Both the position numbers and the translations under genes were made by a program. This document shows, piece by piece, positions 1 to 9,167 of a stretch of 64,000 nucleotides of DNA (its first letter is position 1; each line of letters begins with the position of its first letter). Location: positions 124,001 through 188,000 of the forward strand of contig NZ_FQUN01000006.1 in the NCBI RefSeq assembly GCF_900129005.1. Reading direction: 5' to 3'. Under the pieces are notes generated by a model. That model was not told where the DNA came from and made no database searches. It worked only from the letters and a program-made list of their open reading frames with translations. The stretch is from Leeuwenhoekiella marinoflava DSM 3653 (lineage in GTDB: Bacteria > Bacteroidota > Bacteroidia > Flavobacteriales > Flavobacteriaceae).

Positions 1-509
1 GTCAGGATACTTTATATACGGCAACCGAGGGAGGAAGGCAGTATTATAAGGACTGCTATATAGAGGGGACGACAGATTTTATTTTTGGTCAAGCGACTGT
101 TGTTTTTCAAGATTGTATGATACACAGTATTAATGATTCCTATATCACTGCAGCTGCAACACCCAGAAATCAGGATTTTGGATATGTGTTTTTTAATTGT
201 AAGCTCACCGCAGCTTCAGATGTGACTAAAGTTTATTTGGGAAGACCCTGGAGACCTTATGCGCAAACGGTATTCATCAATTCTATATTGGGCGATCATA
301 TTCTAGCTGAAGGATGGCATGCATGGCCGGGAGATGAAATGTTTCCGAATAAAGAGCGCACAGCATTTTATGCGGAATATCAAAGCACCGGAGCCGGAGC
401 TTCCCCTGATACACGGGTAGATTGGTCGCATCAGTTAGGACCTTGGCAACTTGATCAATACACGTTAAAAAATATCTTGAACGGATGGGTTCCTGACATA
501 GTAAATTAA
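1..509 (+). CDS. pectinesterase (CE8), 5' end outside window
   Basis: The reading frame is open from base 3, so this is the C-terminal part of a gene that begins before the window. Visible CE8 signatures are QDTLY, then GTTDFIFG, which carries a catalytic Asp, and LGRPWRPYAQTVF with the conserved Arg/Trp. These enzymes remove methyl esters from homogalacturonan outside the cytoplasm and prepare it for pectate lyases. A second, complete paralogue lies at 1684-2634 and a PL10 lyase follows at 2661, so this is a pectin locus. The next ORF starts 6 bases after the stop, which suggests one operon. The family call is firm. The signal peptide and N-terminus cannot be seen. Confidence 0.93.
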   Translation, partial: QDTLYTATEGGRQYYKDCYIEGTTDFIFGQATVVFQDCMIHSINDSYITAAATPRNQDFGYVFFNCKLTAASDVTKVYLGRPWRPYAQTVFINSILGDHILAEGWHAWPGDEMFPNKERTAFYAEYQSTGAGASPDTRVDWSHQLGPWQLDQYTLKNILNGWVPDIVN

Positions 510-515
510 AACCTT

Positions 516-1643
516 ATGAAAGCCCAATTTATTTTCACCGTTTTGCTTTTGCTAATTTTGGTTTGTTTTGAAAGCTATGCTCATGAATACATATCACTTT
601 GGCCTGAAGGTAAAATGCCAAATTCAAAGGGTTTAGAACTAAAACATATTGAAGAACGCCAGCGAGTTACACAGATTTCAAAACCCGGAATGTATTCCTT
701 TTTTCTTGCCGAAGAGGAGCAAAATGGAGCAGCTGTTTTGATTCTTCCACCAGGTGGCTATCAAAAACTCACCTACAATTTAGGCGGATTTCAAGTTGCA
801 AAGTGGCTCAATACACACGGGATAACCGCTTTCGTTTTAATATACCGTTTGCTAAATTCCCCACTTCCACCGATGCAAATTGGGCAATACGGTCAGTTAC
901 AGGAATGGATTAAAGATTGGCACAATCCAAAAGATAAGCACCGTCACGTTTCTCATTTATACGGACTGCATCCTTCGAATCAAATCTCACCTTTTAAAAA
1001 TCCGGAGTTGTTTAGTGCTGCGCAACAAACACTGAACTATAGAGGTGATAAATCTATCGGTTGGTCGATGGGTTGGAAAGTTAATTTCTGGGCACGTTTG
1101 CTCAATGGGGATCGGGCATTTGATTTGATAAAAACTCAGTTGCACTTGGTTGAAGACGGTACTGAAGAAGACGGAACCTATCCTAATTTATTAAATGCAC
1201 ATCCTCCGTTTGAAATAGATGCTAATTTGGGGTGTACTGCCGGTATTTCAGAAATGCTGTTGCAGTCGTATGATGAAGCAATACACCTGTTGACCGAACT
1301 TACAGCTTCGTGGGAAGGTGGTTCTATTAAGGGTTTGAAAGTCAGAGGCGGATTTGAACTTGATCTTGACTGGGAAAACAAGCAGTTTAAATCAGTAATT
1401 ATTCAATCAGAATTGGGAGGGAATTGTCGCATAAGAACTCATACCAAACTTGTAAACAGCAGCGGAGAACCATTAACCGAAGCTACGGGTGAAAATACAA
1501 ATCCTTTTTTTCAGAATGCCACAATTACACAACCGCTAAATGTTTCAAATCAGAATGCAGCGCAATTGAATATAGGTATATATTATGTTTACGATATAGT
1601 TACTAAAAAAGGAGAGATATTAATGCTATCAGCTTTGAATTAA
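516..1643 (+). pseudogene. chimeric ORF: esterase N-terminus joined to GH95 fucosidase C-terminus
   Basis: This 375-residue ORF reads as two unrelated families joined in frame. Residues 1-23 are a signal peptide. Residues about 24-115 resemble the start of PUL-type alpha/beta-hydrolase esterases (HEYISLWPEGKMP, GAAVLILPPGGY, AFVLIYRL), but the nucleophile-elbow Ser, Asp and His region is missing. From about residue 118 (LPPMQIGQYGQLQEW, then KDKHRHVSHLYG, GWSMGWKVNFWARL, PPFEIDANLG, GGNCRIR) it is the C-terminal half of a GH95 alpha-L-fucosidase. The GH95 part lacks its N-terminal beta domain and the upstream barrel portion that carries the general acid Glu. The junction lies at about nt 850-880. 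Neither half can be catalytically complete, so this is probably a deletion product between two neighbouring PUL genes. An assembly collapse would give the same picture. Confidence 0.85.
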
Positions 1644-1683
1644 GATAGATTTAGATTCAATATATTTTTATAAAATCAATATT

Positions 1684-2634
1684 ATGTCAAAAGTTATTAT
1701 CAAAATAGTTTCGGTTCTACTCATCACATTTGGGACCTCATTAAAAGCTCAGGATTTGAATTATGATTTTGTTGTTGCTGCAGATGCTTCAGGAGATTTT
1801 GTGAAGATTCAGGATGCTATTATGGCGATTCCTGATTTTAGAAAAGCTGAGACACGTATTTTTATAAAAAACGGAACATATAAAGAAAAACTCATTTTAC
1901 CAGCTTCAAAGACAAATGTAACGTTTATAGGAGAGGAGCGCGAGAATGTTATCTTGACTTATGATGATTTTGCTAGTAAGCATAACGCATTTGGAGAGGA
2001 AAAAGGAACTACAGGATCATCATCCTTTTTTGTTTTTGGTTCAAATTTCACAGCGAATAATATAACTTTTGAGAATTCATCTGGCCCGGTAGGTCAGGCA
2101 GTAGCTGTAAGAGTTGATGGAAATAATGCTCATTTTGAAAATTGTAAATTTTTAGGATTTCAAGATACGCTTTACGTTCATGGTCGTGATGCTAAGCAGT
2201 ATTATAAAAATTGTTATATAGAAGGAACTACTGATTTTATATTTGGTTGGTCTCAGGCTATTTTTGAAAATTGTGAAATTTATTCAAAAGAAGGAGGGCA
2301 ATATATTACTGCAGCATCTACAGAAGAAGGGGAGCCATACGGACTTGTTTTTATAAACTGCAAACTTACAGGTGATGCACCTAAAAATAGCGTTTACCTA
2401 GGCAGACCTTGGCGCGATTATGCCCAAACTGTTTTTATAAACTGCAATATGGGCGCACATATTAAATCTGAAGGTTGGCACAACTGGTCTAAACCAGAAG
2501 CAGAGCAAACTACTTTTTATGCAGAATATAACTCTACAGGAGTTGGAGCATCACAAAATCGTGTAAGTTGGGCACAGCTCTTAAGCGAAGAAGAAGCATC
2601 AAAATTTACACGTACTAAGCTTAGGGAAGAATAG
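1684..2634 (+). CDS. pectinesterase (CE8)
   Basis: This is a complete 316-residue carbohydrate esterase family 8 protein with a signal peptide (residues 1-22, ending SLKAQ). The beta-helix signatures appear in order: GPVGQAVAVRV, FLGFQDTLYVHGR, GTTDFIFGWSQAIF (catalytic Asp) and VYLGRPWRDYAQTVF. It demethylates homogalacturonan in the periplasm or at the cell surface. It is a diverged paralogue of the truncated CE8 at the window start, and the two flank the chimeric ORF at 516-1643. The PL10 pectate lyase starts 26 bp downstream, so de-esterification and cleavage are probably co-expressed. The length is normal for bacterial CE8. Confidence 0.95.
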   Translation: MSKVIIKIVSVLLITFGTSLKAQDLNYDFVVAADASGDFVKIQDAIMAIPDFRKAETRIFIKNGTYKEKLILPASKTNVTFIGEERENVILTYDDFASKHNAFGEEKGTTGSSSFFVFGSNFTANNITFENSSGPVGQAVAVRVDGNNAHFENCKFLGFQDTLYVHGRDAKQYYKNCYIEGTTDFIFGWSQAIFENCEIYSKEGGQYITAASTEEGEPYGLVFINCKLTGDAPKNSVYLGRPWRDYAQTVFINCNMGAHIKSEGWHNWSKPEAEQTTFYAEYNSTGVGASQNRVSWAQLLSEEEASKFTRTKLREE

Positions 2635-2660
2635 TCTTCTTAATTAAATAATAGAATTTT

Positions 2661-3737
2661 ATGAAAGGAAGGTTTATCATTATTTTAATATTGAGTACAA
2701 TTCAATTCTCTGCAGTAGCACAATCTGATACTGTAGACTGGCACAATATACTGCGTCAGAAAAAAAGCTGGTATTCAACAGGTGAAGCGAAGCAAATAGG
2801 CAGTCAGGTATTGCATTTTCAATACGATAATGGTGGTTGGGCGAAGAATATTGAAATGGCAGAGCCTATTTCTAAAAGCGAAATAGCCAAGCTGAAAACA
2901 AAGCAAGAAACGACGATTGACAATGGAGCAACGATAAAGCAGTTGCGATTTTTGAAAAAAATGATTGATCAAAATTATTCCAAAGTATATATCAAATCAT
3001 TTAAAGATGGCGTAGCATATCTTTTGGAAGCTCAATATGAAAATGGAGGTTGGCCTCAATTTTACCCACTTAAAAAAGGGTATTACACGCATATTACATT
3101 TAATGATAATGCAATGATAGGTGTCTTGCAATTACTTTATGATATTAATAATACTGATGAATACACATATATCTCTGAGCAAACTAAAAGTAAAATAGCT
3201 GTTGCGATAGAAAAGGGTGTTGCTATTATTTTAGAGTTGCAAATTGAACTTGATGGTGAACTTACCGTATGGTGTGCACAACATGATGAAAAGACGCTGG
3301 AGCCTGCCAAGGCAAGAGCCTATGAATTACCATCCTTAAGTGGTGGGGAAAGTGTAGAGATACTCGACTTTTTAATGCAATTTGAGAATCCTTCAGATCG
3401 AATGATAACCGCTATTGAAGCTGGTGTAAATTGGTTTAAAACCCATTCTATTGAAGATAAGGAAGTTAAGTGGATTAATATTAAGACAGATACCGGTATG
3501 CGAAGAGATCGGGTTGTGGTTGAAGCACCTGGAGCAGAAGCACTTTGGGCACGCTTTTATTCTCTAGAAACGCAGCAACCTATATTTGTAGGAAGAGACG
3601 GAATCATTAAAGATAATTTGGCAGATATTGAATACGAACGTCGGACTGGTTATAGTTACATTCGCAATTATGCAGAACGACTTCTAAAGAAAGATTATCC
3701 TGAGTGGAAATTAAGACTTAAGGTTGTTAATGATTAA
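2661..3737 (+). CDS. pelA: pectate lyase, PL10 family
   Basis: This 358-residue secreted protein has a signal peptide (residues 1-20, FSAVAQ). Family 10 polysaccharide lyase signatures are visible: WHNILRQKKSWY, the NGGWAKNIEMA and NGGWPQFYPL pair, HITFNDNAMIGVL, and WCAQHDEKTLEPAKARAYE followed by PSLSGGESVEI. This last stretch contains the conserved Asp and Arg residues of the PL10 active site. It cleaves demethylated homogalacturonan by beta-elimination. It is the last gene of the pectin block; a 314-bp gap with no convincing terminator follows. The family call is firm; the gene symbol follows common usage for PL10 enzymes. Confidence 0.93.
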   Translation: MKGRFIIILILSTIQFSAVAQSDTVDWHNILRQKKSWYSTGEAKQIGSQVLHFQYDNGGWAKNIEMAEPISKSEIAKLKTKQETTIDNGATIKQLRFLKKMIDQNYSKVYIKSFKDGVAYLLEAQYENGGWPQFYPLKKGYYTHITFNDNAMIGVLQLLYDINNTDEYTYISEQTKSKIAVAIEKGVAIILELQIELDGELTVWCAQHDEKTLEPAKARAYELPSLSGGESVEILDFLMQFENPSDRMITAIEAGVNWFKTHSIEDKEVKWINIKTDTGMRRDRVVVEAPGAEALWARFYSLETQQPIFVGRDGIIKDNLADIEYERRTGYSYIRNYAERLLKKDYPEWKLRLKVVND

Positions 3738-3820
3738 TATTCAGTGGATAGGATAATTTAAAGTATTCCTCTAAGTCCTACTGTAGTAACTTCTTCCGCT
3801 ATTGTAATGATACTTTAAAG

Positions 3821-3838
3821 TTGAGTAAATATACTCAA
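3821..3838. repeat. 18-bp palindrome TTGAGTA-N4-TACTCAA
   Basis: Two perfect 7-bp arms are separated by AATA, about 80 bp after the pectate lyase stop. No T-run follows, so it does not look like an intrinsic terminator. It has the form of an operator for a dimeric regulator. The rest of the 3738-4051 gap holds only the elements listed at 3955 and 4009. Confidence 0.4.
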
Positions 3839-3954
3839 TAAGTACCTGAATCTATATTATTTACAATTAGTACTACTATTTCAGAAGTCTGTTATAATGT
3901 TTAGAATTCGATATACGTAAATTACTTCAATATTCTAAAAGTTATTAAAAAGTA

Positions 3955-3967
3955 GATTTTGGTCATT
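3955..3967 (+). promoter_or_regulatory. 13-mer operator candidate, copy 1
   Basis: GATTTTGGTCATT is identical to copies at 4529 and 10765. Its 12-base core ends 42 bases before the TAccTTTG box at 4009, the same spacing as copy 2. It is probably an activator site for the AraC-type regulator at 10796 (inference). A partially similar string (TTTTTGGTTGTCAT) follows at 3976. Confidence 0.7.
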
Positions 3968-4008
3968 ATAACCATGTTTTTGGTTGTCATCTCGGTAGTT
4001 GTTGAAAA

Positions 4009-4016
4009 TACCTTTG
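4009..4016 (+). promoter_or_regulatory. -7 promoter box (TAnnTTTG) for the gene at 4052
   Basis: TACCTTTG matches the Bacteroidota -7 consensus. A TTG at 3984-3986 may serve as the -33 element (22-base spacing). The start codon lies 35 bases downstream of the box. Confidence 0.6.
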
Positions 4017-4051
4017 TACTGTAAAAAAAGGTATCACTTAAACTTGAAGAG

Positions 4052-4507
4052 ATGAAAACAAAAAAACACCTTATAGTAACAACCGTATTTCTCTTAAACT
4101 CGCTGCTTTTTATAATTAACAGTACTGCGCAGACAGATCAAAGATTTGCTAATACTGTTAATCTTGATACGGTAAATTTAGATTCTAGAAGCGTAGCAAT
4201 TAATCAGTTCGTCTCAGATATTATAACTGATAAGGACTTTAAATACCGTAAAGCTTTAAGAGAATCAAAATCTAGTAAAAAACACTATACCCTAAATAAT
4301 TTTGAAATTACAGAAACAGATCTTTTAAAGCACTTTAAAAAGGCTGCTCGTAAATCTGACTCTGTAGCGGGTTTTGCTCGCTACTTTCAAAACAGAAACT
4401 TGAGTTTCATAGCTGCGCTTGATCAGTATGTTTTAGAACAACTCTATAATACAATACGACAGACCACTTTCAATGGTTTTCTAGATAACTGGCAAAAATA
4501 TTACTAG
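4052..4507 (+). CDS. small secreted protein of unknown function
   Basis: I do not recognise this 151-residue protein. It starts with a clear Sec signal peptide (residues 1-26, ending INSTAQ). The mature part is mostly helical and charged, with no cysteines after the signal peptide and no known motif. It has its own -7 box at 4009. An upstream copy of the 13-mer (3955) sits at the same distance from the -7 box as the copy before the efflux operon. The two units are therefore probably switched on together by the AraC regulator at 10796. A periplasmic accessory or stress role linked to efflux is a guess. The ORF is credible because of its signal peptide and promoter arrangement. Confidence 0.75.
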   Translation: MKTKKHLIVTTVFLLNSLLFIINSTAQTDQRFANTVNLDTVNLDSRSVAINQFVSDIITDKDFKYRKALRESKSSKKHYTLNNFEITETDLLKHFKKAARKSDSVAGFARYFQNRNLSFIAALDQYVLEQLYNTIRQTTFNGFLDNWQKYY

Positions 4508-4528
4508 AGTATTCTTATCAAAAAAATA

Positions 4529-4541
4529 GATTTTGGTCATT
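4529..4541 (+). promoter_or_regulatory. 13-mer operator candidate, copy 2
   Basis: GATTTTGGTCATT is identical to the copies at 3955 and 10765. The 12-base core ends 42 bases before the -7 box at 4583, exactly as in copy 1. It precedes the RND efflux operon. Confidence 0.7.
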
Positions 4542-4582
4542 TATACAAACATATTGATCAGTCTTACGTCTTTCACCCCTAC

Positions 4583-4590
4583 TAAATTTG
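4583..4590 (+). promoter_or_regulatory. -7 promoter box (TAnnTTTG) for the efflux operon
   Basis: TAAATTTG lies 36 bases before the adaptor start codon at 4627. No good -33 TTTG is visible at the right distance, which fits a promoter that needs an activator bound at 4529. Confidence 0.6.
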
Positions 4591-4626
4591 CCAATCAATA
4601 TACAACCTGTTTAAACTCAAATTAAA

Positions 4627-5838
4627 ATGAAAACATTCGATCTCAATACAAAAAAAATAGCCGTCAATATTCTTACGGTGGCAGGACTTTTATTACTACT
4701 ATTTTTAATTCTTTCGTTTACAAATGAAAGCACAGAAGAAAAATCTGAACCTGCTGTTGCAGCAAATCAGGCAATGCCGGTAGAAGTAGCAACTCCCGTA
4801 TTTGGTAACATAACCGAATGGGATGAATACACCGGTCGTTTTGAAGCTAGTGACCGAGTAGATGTTCGGGCTCGTGTAAATGGTTTTTTAGACCGGGTAA
4901 ATTTTACAGACGGTCAGCACGTTAAAAAAGGAGAAGTACTATTTACTTTAGATGACAGACCTTTTAAAATCGCATTATCTCAAGCCACAGCAGAATACAA
5001 TCAGGCACAGGCTTCTTTAAAAACAGCTCAGGATAACTATAACAGAGTAGAATCTCTTCGGGAGTCAGGTGCTTTGTCTATAGAAGAGTATGACCGTAGA
5101 AAACAAGCTTTAGCTTTTGCTCAGGCAAGTGTGGCATTGTCTCAATCTCATGTAGATAAGGCAAGATTAGATTTACAATTTACAAAAGTTATTGCGCCTA
5201 TTTCTGGATTAGTGAGCAGACATATGGTTAACGAAGGTAATCTTATAGATGGTGGTACTTCTAATGCTACGCTTTTGACAACAATAGTGGCAACAAGTCC
5301 CATATACTTTTATTTCACCGGTAGTGAATCTGATTATTTACGTTATGTGCGTTTAGCACGAAGCGGGGAAAGAGGCTCTATGCGAACTGATACGCTGCCT
5401 GTATTTATAAAATTGCAGGATGAAGCAGACTTTTTGCACGAGGCAAAAATAGACTTTGTAGATAATGAGATAGATAACAGTACCGGAACTATTGAAAGCA
5501 GAGCTATTTTAGAAAATAAAGATCAACTCTTAGAACCGGGTATGTTTGGTAAAGCAAGACTAATGGGTAGTGCTGAGCATGATGCATTAATGATTTCAGA
5601 TGATGTAATTGGTACCAATCAATCCCTTCGTTTTGTATATGTTTTAGGAAAAGATAATACTGTTGAAGTCAAAAATATTACCCTAGGACCATTGCATACT
5701 AACGGCTTGAGAATCATTAGAGATGGTTTAACTAAAGACGATAAGTTGATTGTAAATAATATTCAGAAAATACAACCAGGAATGACCATTGCTCCGGTGG
5801 AAAGTTCTTTTACGGAAGAAGCTAGTTCTGAAGAATAA
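4627..5838 (+). CDS. RND efflux periplasmic adaptor (MFP) subunit
   Basis: This 403-residue membrane fusion protein of the AcrA/MexA type links the inner-membrane pump to the outer-membrane channel. An N-terminal membrane anchor or uncleaved signal lies at about residues 12-31, and no lipobox Cys is seen. The barrel/lipoyl start (WDEYTGRFEASDRVDVRARV, then VKKGEVLFTLDDRPF) is at about residues 62-115. An alpha-helical hairpin (QATAEYNQAQASLKTAQDNY through SQSHVDKARL) spans about 120-180, and the second lipoyl half (LQFTKVIAPISGLVSRHMVNEGNLI) follows. It is the first gene of the efflux set, with the pump 152 bp downstream. The substrate cannot be inferred. Confidence 0.93.
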   Translation: MKTFDLNTKKIAVNILTVAGLLLLLFLILSFTNESTEEKSEPAVAANQAMPVEVATPVFGNITEWDEYTGRFEASDRVDVRARVNGFLDRVNFTDGQHVKKGEVLFTLDDRPFKIALSQATAEYNQAQASLKTAQDNYNRVESLRESGALSIEEYDRRKQALAFAQASVALSQSHVDKARLDLQFTKVIAPISGLVSRHMVNEGNLIDGGTSNATLLTTIVATSPIYFYFTGSESDYLRYVRLARSGERGSMRTDTLPVFIKLQDEADFLHEAKIDFVDNEIDNSTGTIESRAILENKDQLLEPGMFGKARLMGSAEHDALMISDDVIGTNQSLRFVYVLGKDNTVEVKNITLGPLHTNGLRIIRDGLTKDDKLIVNNIQKIQPGMTIAPVESSFTEEASSEE

Positions 5839-5924
5839 TTGCTTTTATCAATGCTTAAAAGTTATTTCATACCTCACGTGAAATCTTGATTTAGAAAACT
5901 CTAAAATTTTAAAACGGAATATAT

Positions 5925-5957
5925 CCTTCCCATTTTCGAGAGCCGAAAAAGAGAAGG
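5925..5957 (+). other. intercistronic hairpin between adaptor and pump genes
   Basis: A 14-nt arm (5925-5938) pairs with 5944-5957 at 12 of 14 positions around a 5-nt loop. It sits in the 152-bp spacer before the pump gene. No T-run follows. It may be an mRNA processing or stability element or a partial terminator that adjusts stoichiometry (inference). Confidence 0.5.
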
Positions 5958-5990
5958 CTAGAACTGTACATCCTATTTGTAAATACCATT

Positions 5991-8900
5991 ATGAAATTTA
6001 GTCACATTTTTATACAGCGTCCCATCTTTGCCGGAGTCTTGAGTGTTCTCATACTCATCGTAGGTGCGCTTGCTTATGTATCCTTACCCATTTCCCAATT
6101 TCCCGACGTTGCGCCACCTACCGTTGAAGTGGTAGCAACCTATCCCGGCGCTAATGCCAGAACCCTTTCTGAAACGGTGGCAGCACCCTTAGAAAAGGAA
6201 ATAAATGGAGTAGAAGGCATGTTGTACATGACGTCTCAATCTTCTGCTGATGGAAGGGTAATCGTACAGGTAGCTTTTGAACTGGGAACCGATTTAGACC
6301 GGGCACAGGTTCAGGTACAAAACCGGGTTGCAATTGCAGAACCCAGATTGCCTGAAGCATCCCGTAGATTAGGGATCACCACCAAAAAGATATCTCCAGA
6401 TATTCTCCTTGTGGTGAATATGTATTCGCCTAATAAAACCTATGATCAGACCTACATGGGGAATTATGCGGCACTTCAATTAAAGGATGAATTGGCGCGT
6501 ATTAAGGGTATTGGTGATATTCAGATTTTTGGGGCAGCAGAATACGCCATGCGTATTTGGTTGGATCCTGATAAAATTTCAAACTTAGATATGACAGCGG
6601 GTGAGGTTGTGGCTTCATTGCGTGCTCAAAACGTGCAGATAGCAAGTGGAACGCTAAATACATTGCCTTCCGGAAAGCAAGCTGCTTTTGAAATCAATAT
6701 TCAGACACAAGGGAAATTAGTAACGACAGAGCAGTTTGAAAATGTAATCTTAAAATCAAATGAAGGAGGAAGACTGGTGCGTCTAAAAGATGTAGGGCGC
6801 GTAGAATTAGGTGCTCAGAACTATGCGACGACTGGTTATTTAGGTAAAGATCCTGCGATTGCGATGCCTGTTTTTCAACAACCGGGAGGAAATGCTTTAG
6901 AAACTTCAGCAGAGATTGAAGCTCGTATGGAAGAACTTTCTAAAAGTTTTCCGAAAGATTTAGAATACAAGATTGCATATAATCCAACTAAATTTATTCA
7001 GAAATCGGTAGATGAGGTGTATCACACTATTTTTGAAGCGATCATTCTGGTAGTTCTCGTTATTCTTTTATTTCTTCAATCTTGGCGTGCTGCAATAATT
7101 CCGATTCTGGCAATACCAGTTTCTCTAATTGGAACCTTCGCAGTGATGCAGGCCATCGGCTTTTCGTTAAATAACCTGACTCTTTTTGGTTTGGTTCTCG
7201 CCATTGGTATCGTGGTAGATGATGCGATTGTCGTTGTAGAGAATATGGAGCGGTATCTGGCACAAGGATTTGCTCCTAAAGAAGCGGCACGCAAAACAAT
7301 GGATGAAGTTGGAGGTGCTCTGGTTGCTATTGGTTTGGTACTGATTGCAGTGTTTATTCCTACTGCATTTTTAGACGGAATTTCAGGGCAGTTTTACAAG
7401 CAATTTGGGATGACCATTGCAGTGGCGACTGCTATTTCTGTATTTGTTTCGTTGACGTTAAGTCCGGCAATGGCGGCTTTGTTAATGAAACACGAAGTAA
7501 AAGATCCCAATAAAAAGACACCCTTAATACTGAAGCCTTTCGCTTACGTAGGAAATGGTTTTAACCGATTTATAGATAAAATTTCGGCAAGTTATGGCAA
7601 GCGCGTACAAAAATTGGTACGTACTTCAATTATGGTGCTGGTGGTTTATGGCGGACTAATAATCATCACAGGTTTTGAATTCGGTAGAGTGCCAAAAGGA
7701 TTTATCCCTGCGATGGATCAGCAGTATTTTATCACACTGGTACAGTTACCGCCCGGAGCGTCTTTATCAAGAACAGATGCCGTTGTAAAAGATGTTATAG
7801 ATAAAGCTTTGGATATTGATGGGGTGGAAAATGCGATTGCCTTTACAGGATTTGATGCAGCATCTAATACCAACTCTTCAAATACTGCAGCGGTATTTTT
7901 ACCTCTGGAAGATTTTGAAATTCGCGAAGAAAAAGGCCTGGAATACGAAGAACTCTTGGGAACAATAAGTGCCAACTTAGGTCAGATAGACGATGCGATT
8001 GTGCTGGTAATACCACCGCCATCTGTACGAGGTATTGGTAACGCCGGTGGTTTTAGAATGATGGTTCAAGATAGAGCAAACCTAGGTACAGATGAGTTGG
8101 TAAAAGCTACGTATGCACTTGCTGCTGCAGCTAATGCTGATCCCATTTTAACCAATGTTTTTACATTTTTTAATGATCAGACTCCGCAGTTGTACTTGGA
8201 TATCGATCGCGTAAAAGCTGAAAAGCTGGGAATCAATGTAGGTGATGTTTTTCAGTCTTTAGAGATTTATATGGGTTCTGCTTTTGTAAATGAGTTTAAT
8301 TATCTGGGAAGAACCTTTCAGGTGACTGCACAGGCAGATGCTCCTAATCGCTTAACTCCAGATGATATTTCACGAATAAAAGTGCGCAATGCAGACGCTG
8401 AAATGGTACCACTGGGAACCTTTACAAAGCAGGAAGATATTTCGGGTGCGTCGCGTATTCCCCGTTTTAATCTGTTTCCTGCAGCTTCCTTAAATGGGAA
8501 TATAGCTCCCGGTTACAGCTCAGGTGAAGCTTTAGACAGGATGGAAGAACTCGCGGCAGAAGTGCTTCCGCAGGGAATATCTTTTGAGTGGACCGAGCTT
8601 GCGTATCAGGAAAAACAAACCGGTAATACTGCAGGTATTGCTTTTTTACTAGCCGTTGTATTTGTGTTTCTGCTTTTAGCTGCTCAGTTTGAAAGTTTGG
8701 TGCTTCCGCTTGCGGTAATATTTATTGTGCCTATGGTGTTGCTATCAGCAATTGTAGGAATTGATCTTGCAGGTCTTGATAACAATATTATGGTGCAGAT
8801 AGGACTGATTGTTTTGGTAGGTCTTGCGAGTAAAAATGCGATTCTTATCGTGGAGTTTGCCAAGCAGTTAGAAGATCAGGGTAAAGATTTAAAAACCGCT

Positions 8901-9143
8901 GTAATAGAAGCATCCCGGTTGAGATTACGCCCTATATTAATGACAGCGATGGCTTTTATTCTGGGTGTAATTCCGTTAGCTATTGCTACCGGAGCAGGAG
9001 CAGAGCTTCGGGTTTCATTAGGTATCGCAGTATTTAGCGGAATGCTTGGGGTTACGATATTCGGTATTTTTCTAACACCTGTATTTTATTATCTGGGAAG
9101 AAAATGGACGACCCAAAAAGCAAAAGAACAGCACGAGCAATAA
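5991..9143 (+). CDS. RND multidrug efflux permease (HAE1 type)
   Basis: This is a 1050-residue proton-driven pump of the AcrB/MexB type, of typical length. The N-terminus (FSHIFIQRPIFAGVLSVLI) is canonical. The TM4 proton-relay aspartates are present in GIVVDDAIVVVENMER and the TM10 lysine in VGLASKNAILIVEFAKQ. Two large periplasmic loops (about residues 30-335 and 560-870) have the expected pore-domain character. It assembles with the adaptor upstream and the outer-membrane channel, which starts 25 bp downstream. The Asp-Asp/Lys set supports a working pump. Drug, dye or detergent export is typical of the family; the substrate here is unknown. Confidence 0.96.
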   Translation: MKFSHIFIQRPIFAGVLSVLILIVGALAYVSLPISQFPDVAPPTVEVVATYPGANARTLSETVAAPLEKEINGVEGMLYMTSQSSADGRVIVQVAFELGTDLDRAQVQVQNRVAIAEPRLPEASRRLGITTKKISPDILLVVNMYSPNKTYDQTYMGNYAALQLKDELARIKGIGDIQIFGAAEYAMRIWLDPDKISNLDMTAGEVVASLRAQNVQIASGTLNTLPSGKQAAFEINIQTQGKLVTTEQFENVILKSNEGGRLVRLKDVGRVELGAQNYATTGYLGKDPAIAMPVFQQPGGNALETSAEIEARMEELSKSFPKDLEYKIAYNPTKFIQKSVDEVYHTIFEAIILVVLVILLFLQSWRAAIIPILAIPVSLIGTFAVMQAIGFSLNNLTLFGLVLAIGIVVDDAIVVVENMERYLAQGFAPKEAARKTMDEVGGALVAIGLVLIAVFIPTAFLDGISGQFYKQFGMTIAVATAISVFVSLTLSPAMAALLMKHEVKDPNKKTPLILKPFAYVGNGFNRFIDKISASYGKRVQKLVRTSIMVLVVYGGLIIITGFEFGRVPKGFIPAMDQQYFITLVQLPPGASLSRTDAVVKDVIDKALDIDGVENAIAFTGFDAASNTNSSNTAAVFLPLEDFEIREEKGLEYEELLGTISANLGQIDDAIVLVIPPPSVRGIGNAGGFRMMVQDRANLGTDELVKATYALAAAANADPILTNVFTFFNDQTPQLYLDIDRVKAEKLGINVGDVFQSLEIYMGSAFVNEFNYLGRTFQVTAQADAPNRLTPDDISRIKVRNADAEMVPLGTFTKQEDISGASRIPRFNLFPAASLNGNIAPGYSSGEALDRMEELAAEVLPQGISFEWTELAYQEKQTGNTAGIAFLLAVVFVFLLLAAQFESLVLPLAVIFIVPMVLLSAIVGIDLAGLDNNIMVQIGLIVLVGLASKNAILIVEFAKQLEDQGKDLKTAVIEASRLRLRPILMTAMAFILGVIPLAIATGAGAELRVSLGIAVFSGMLGVTIFGIFLTPVFYYLGRKWTTQKAKEQHEQ

Positions 9144-9167
9144 CTTATAATAATACAATCTAAACAG

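Noticed and set aside
7060-7294. Antisense ORFs inside the RND pump gene
   Set aside because: They are shadows of a strongly conserved coding frame, with no signals of their own. The same applies to all other antisense ORFs within genes in this window.
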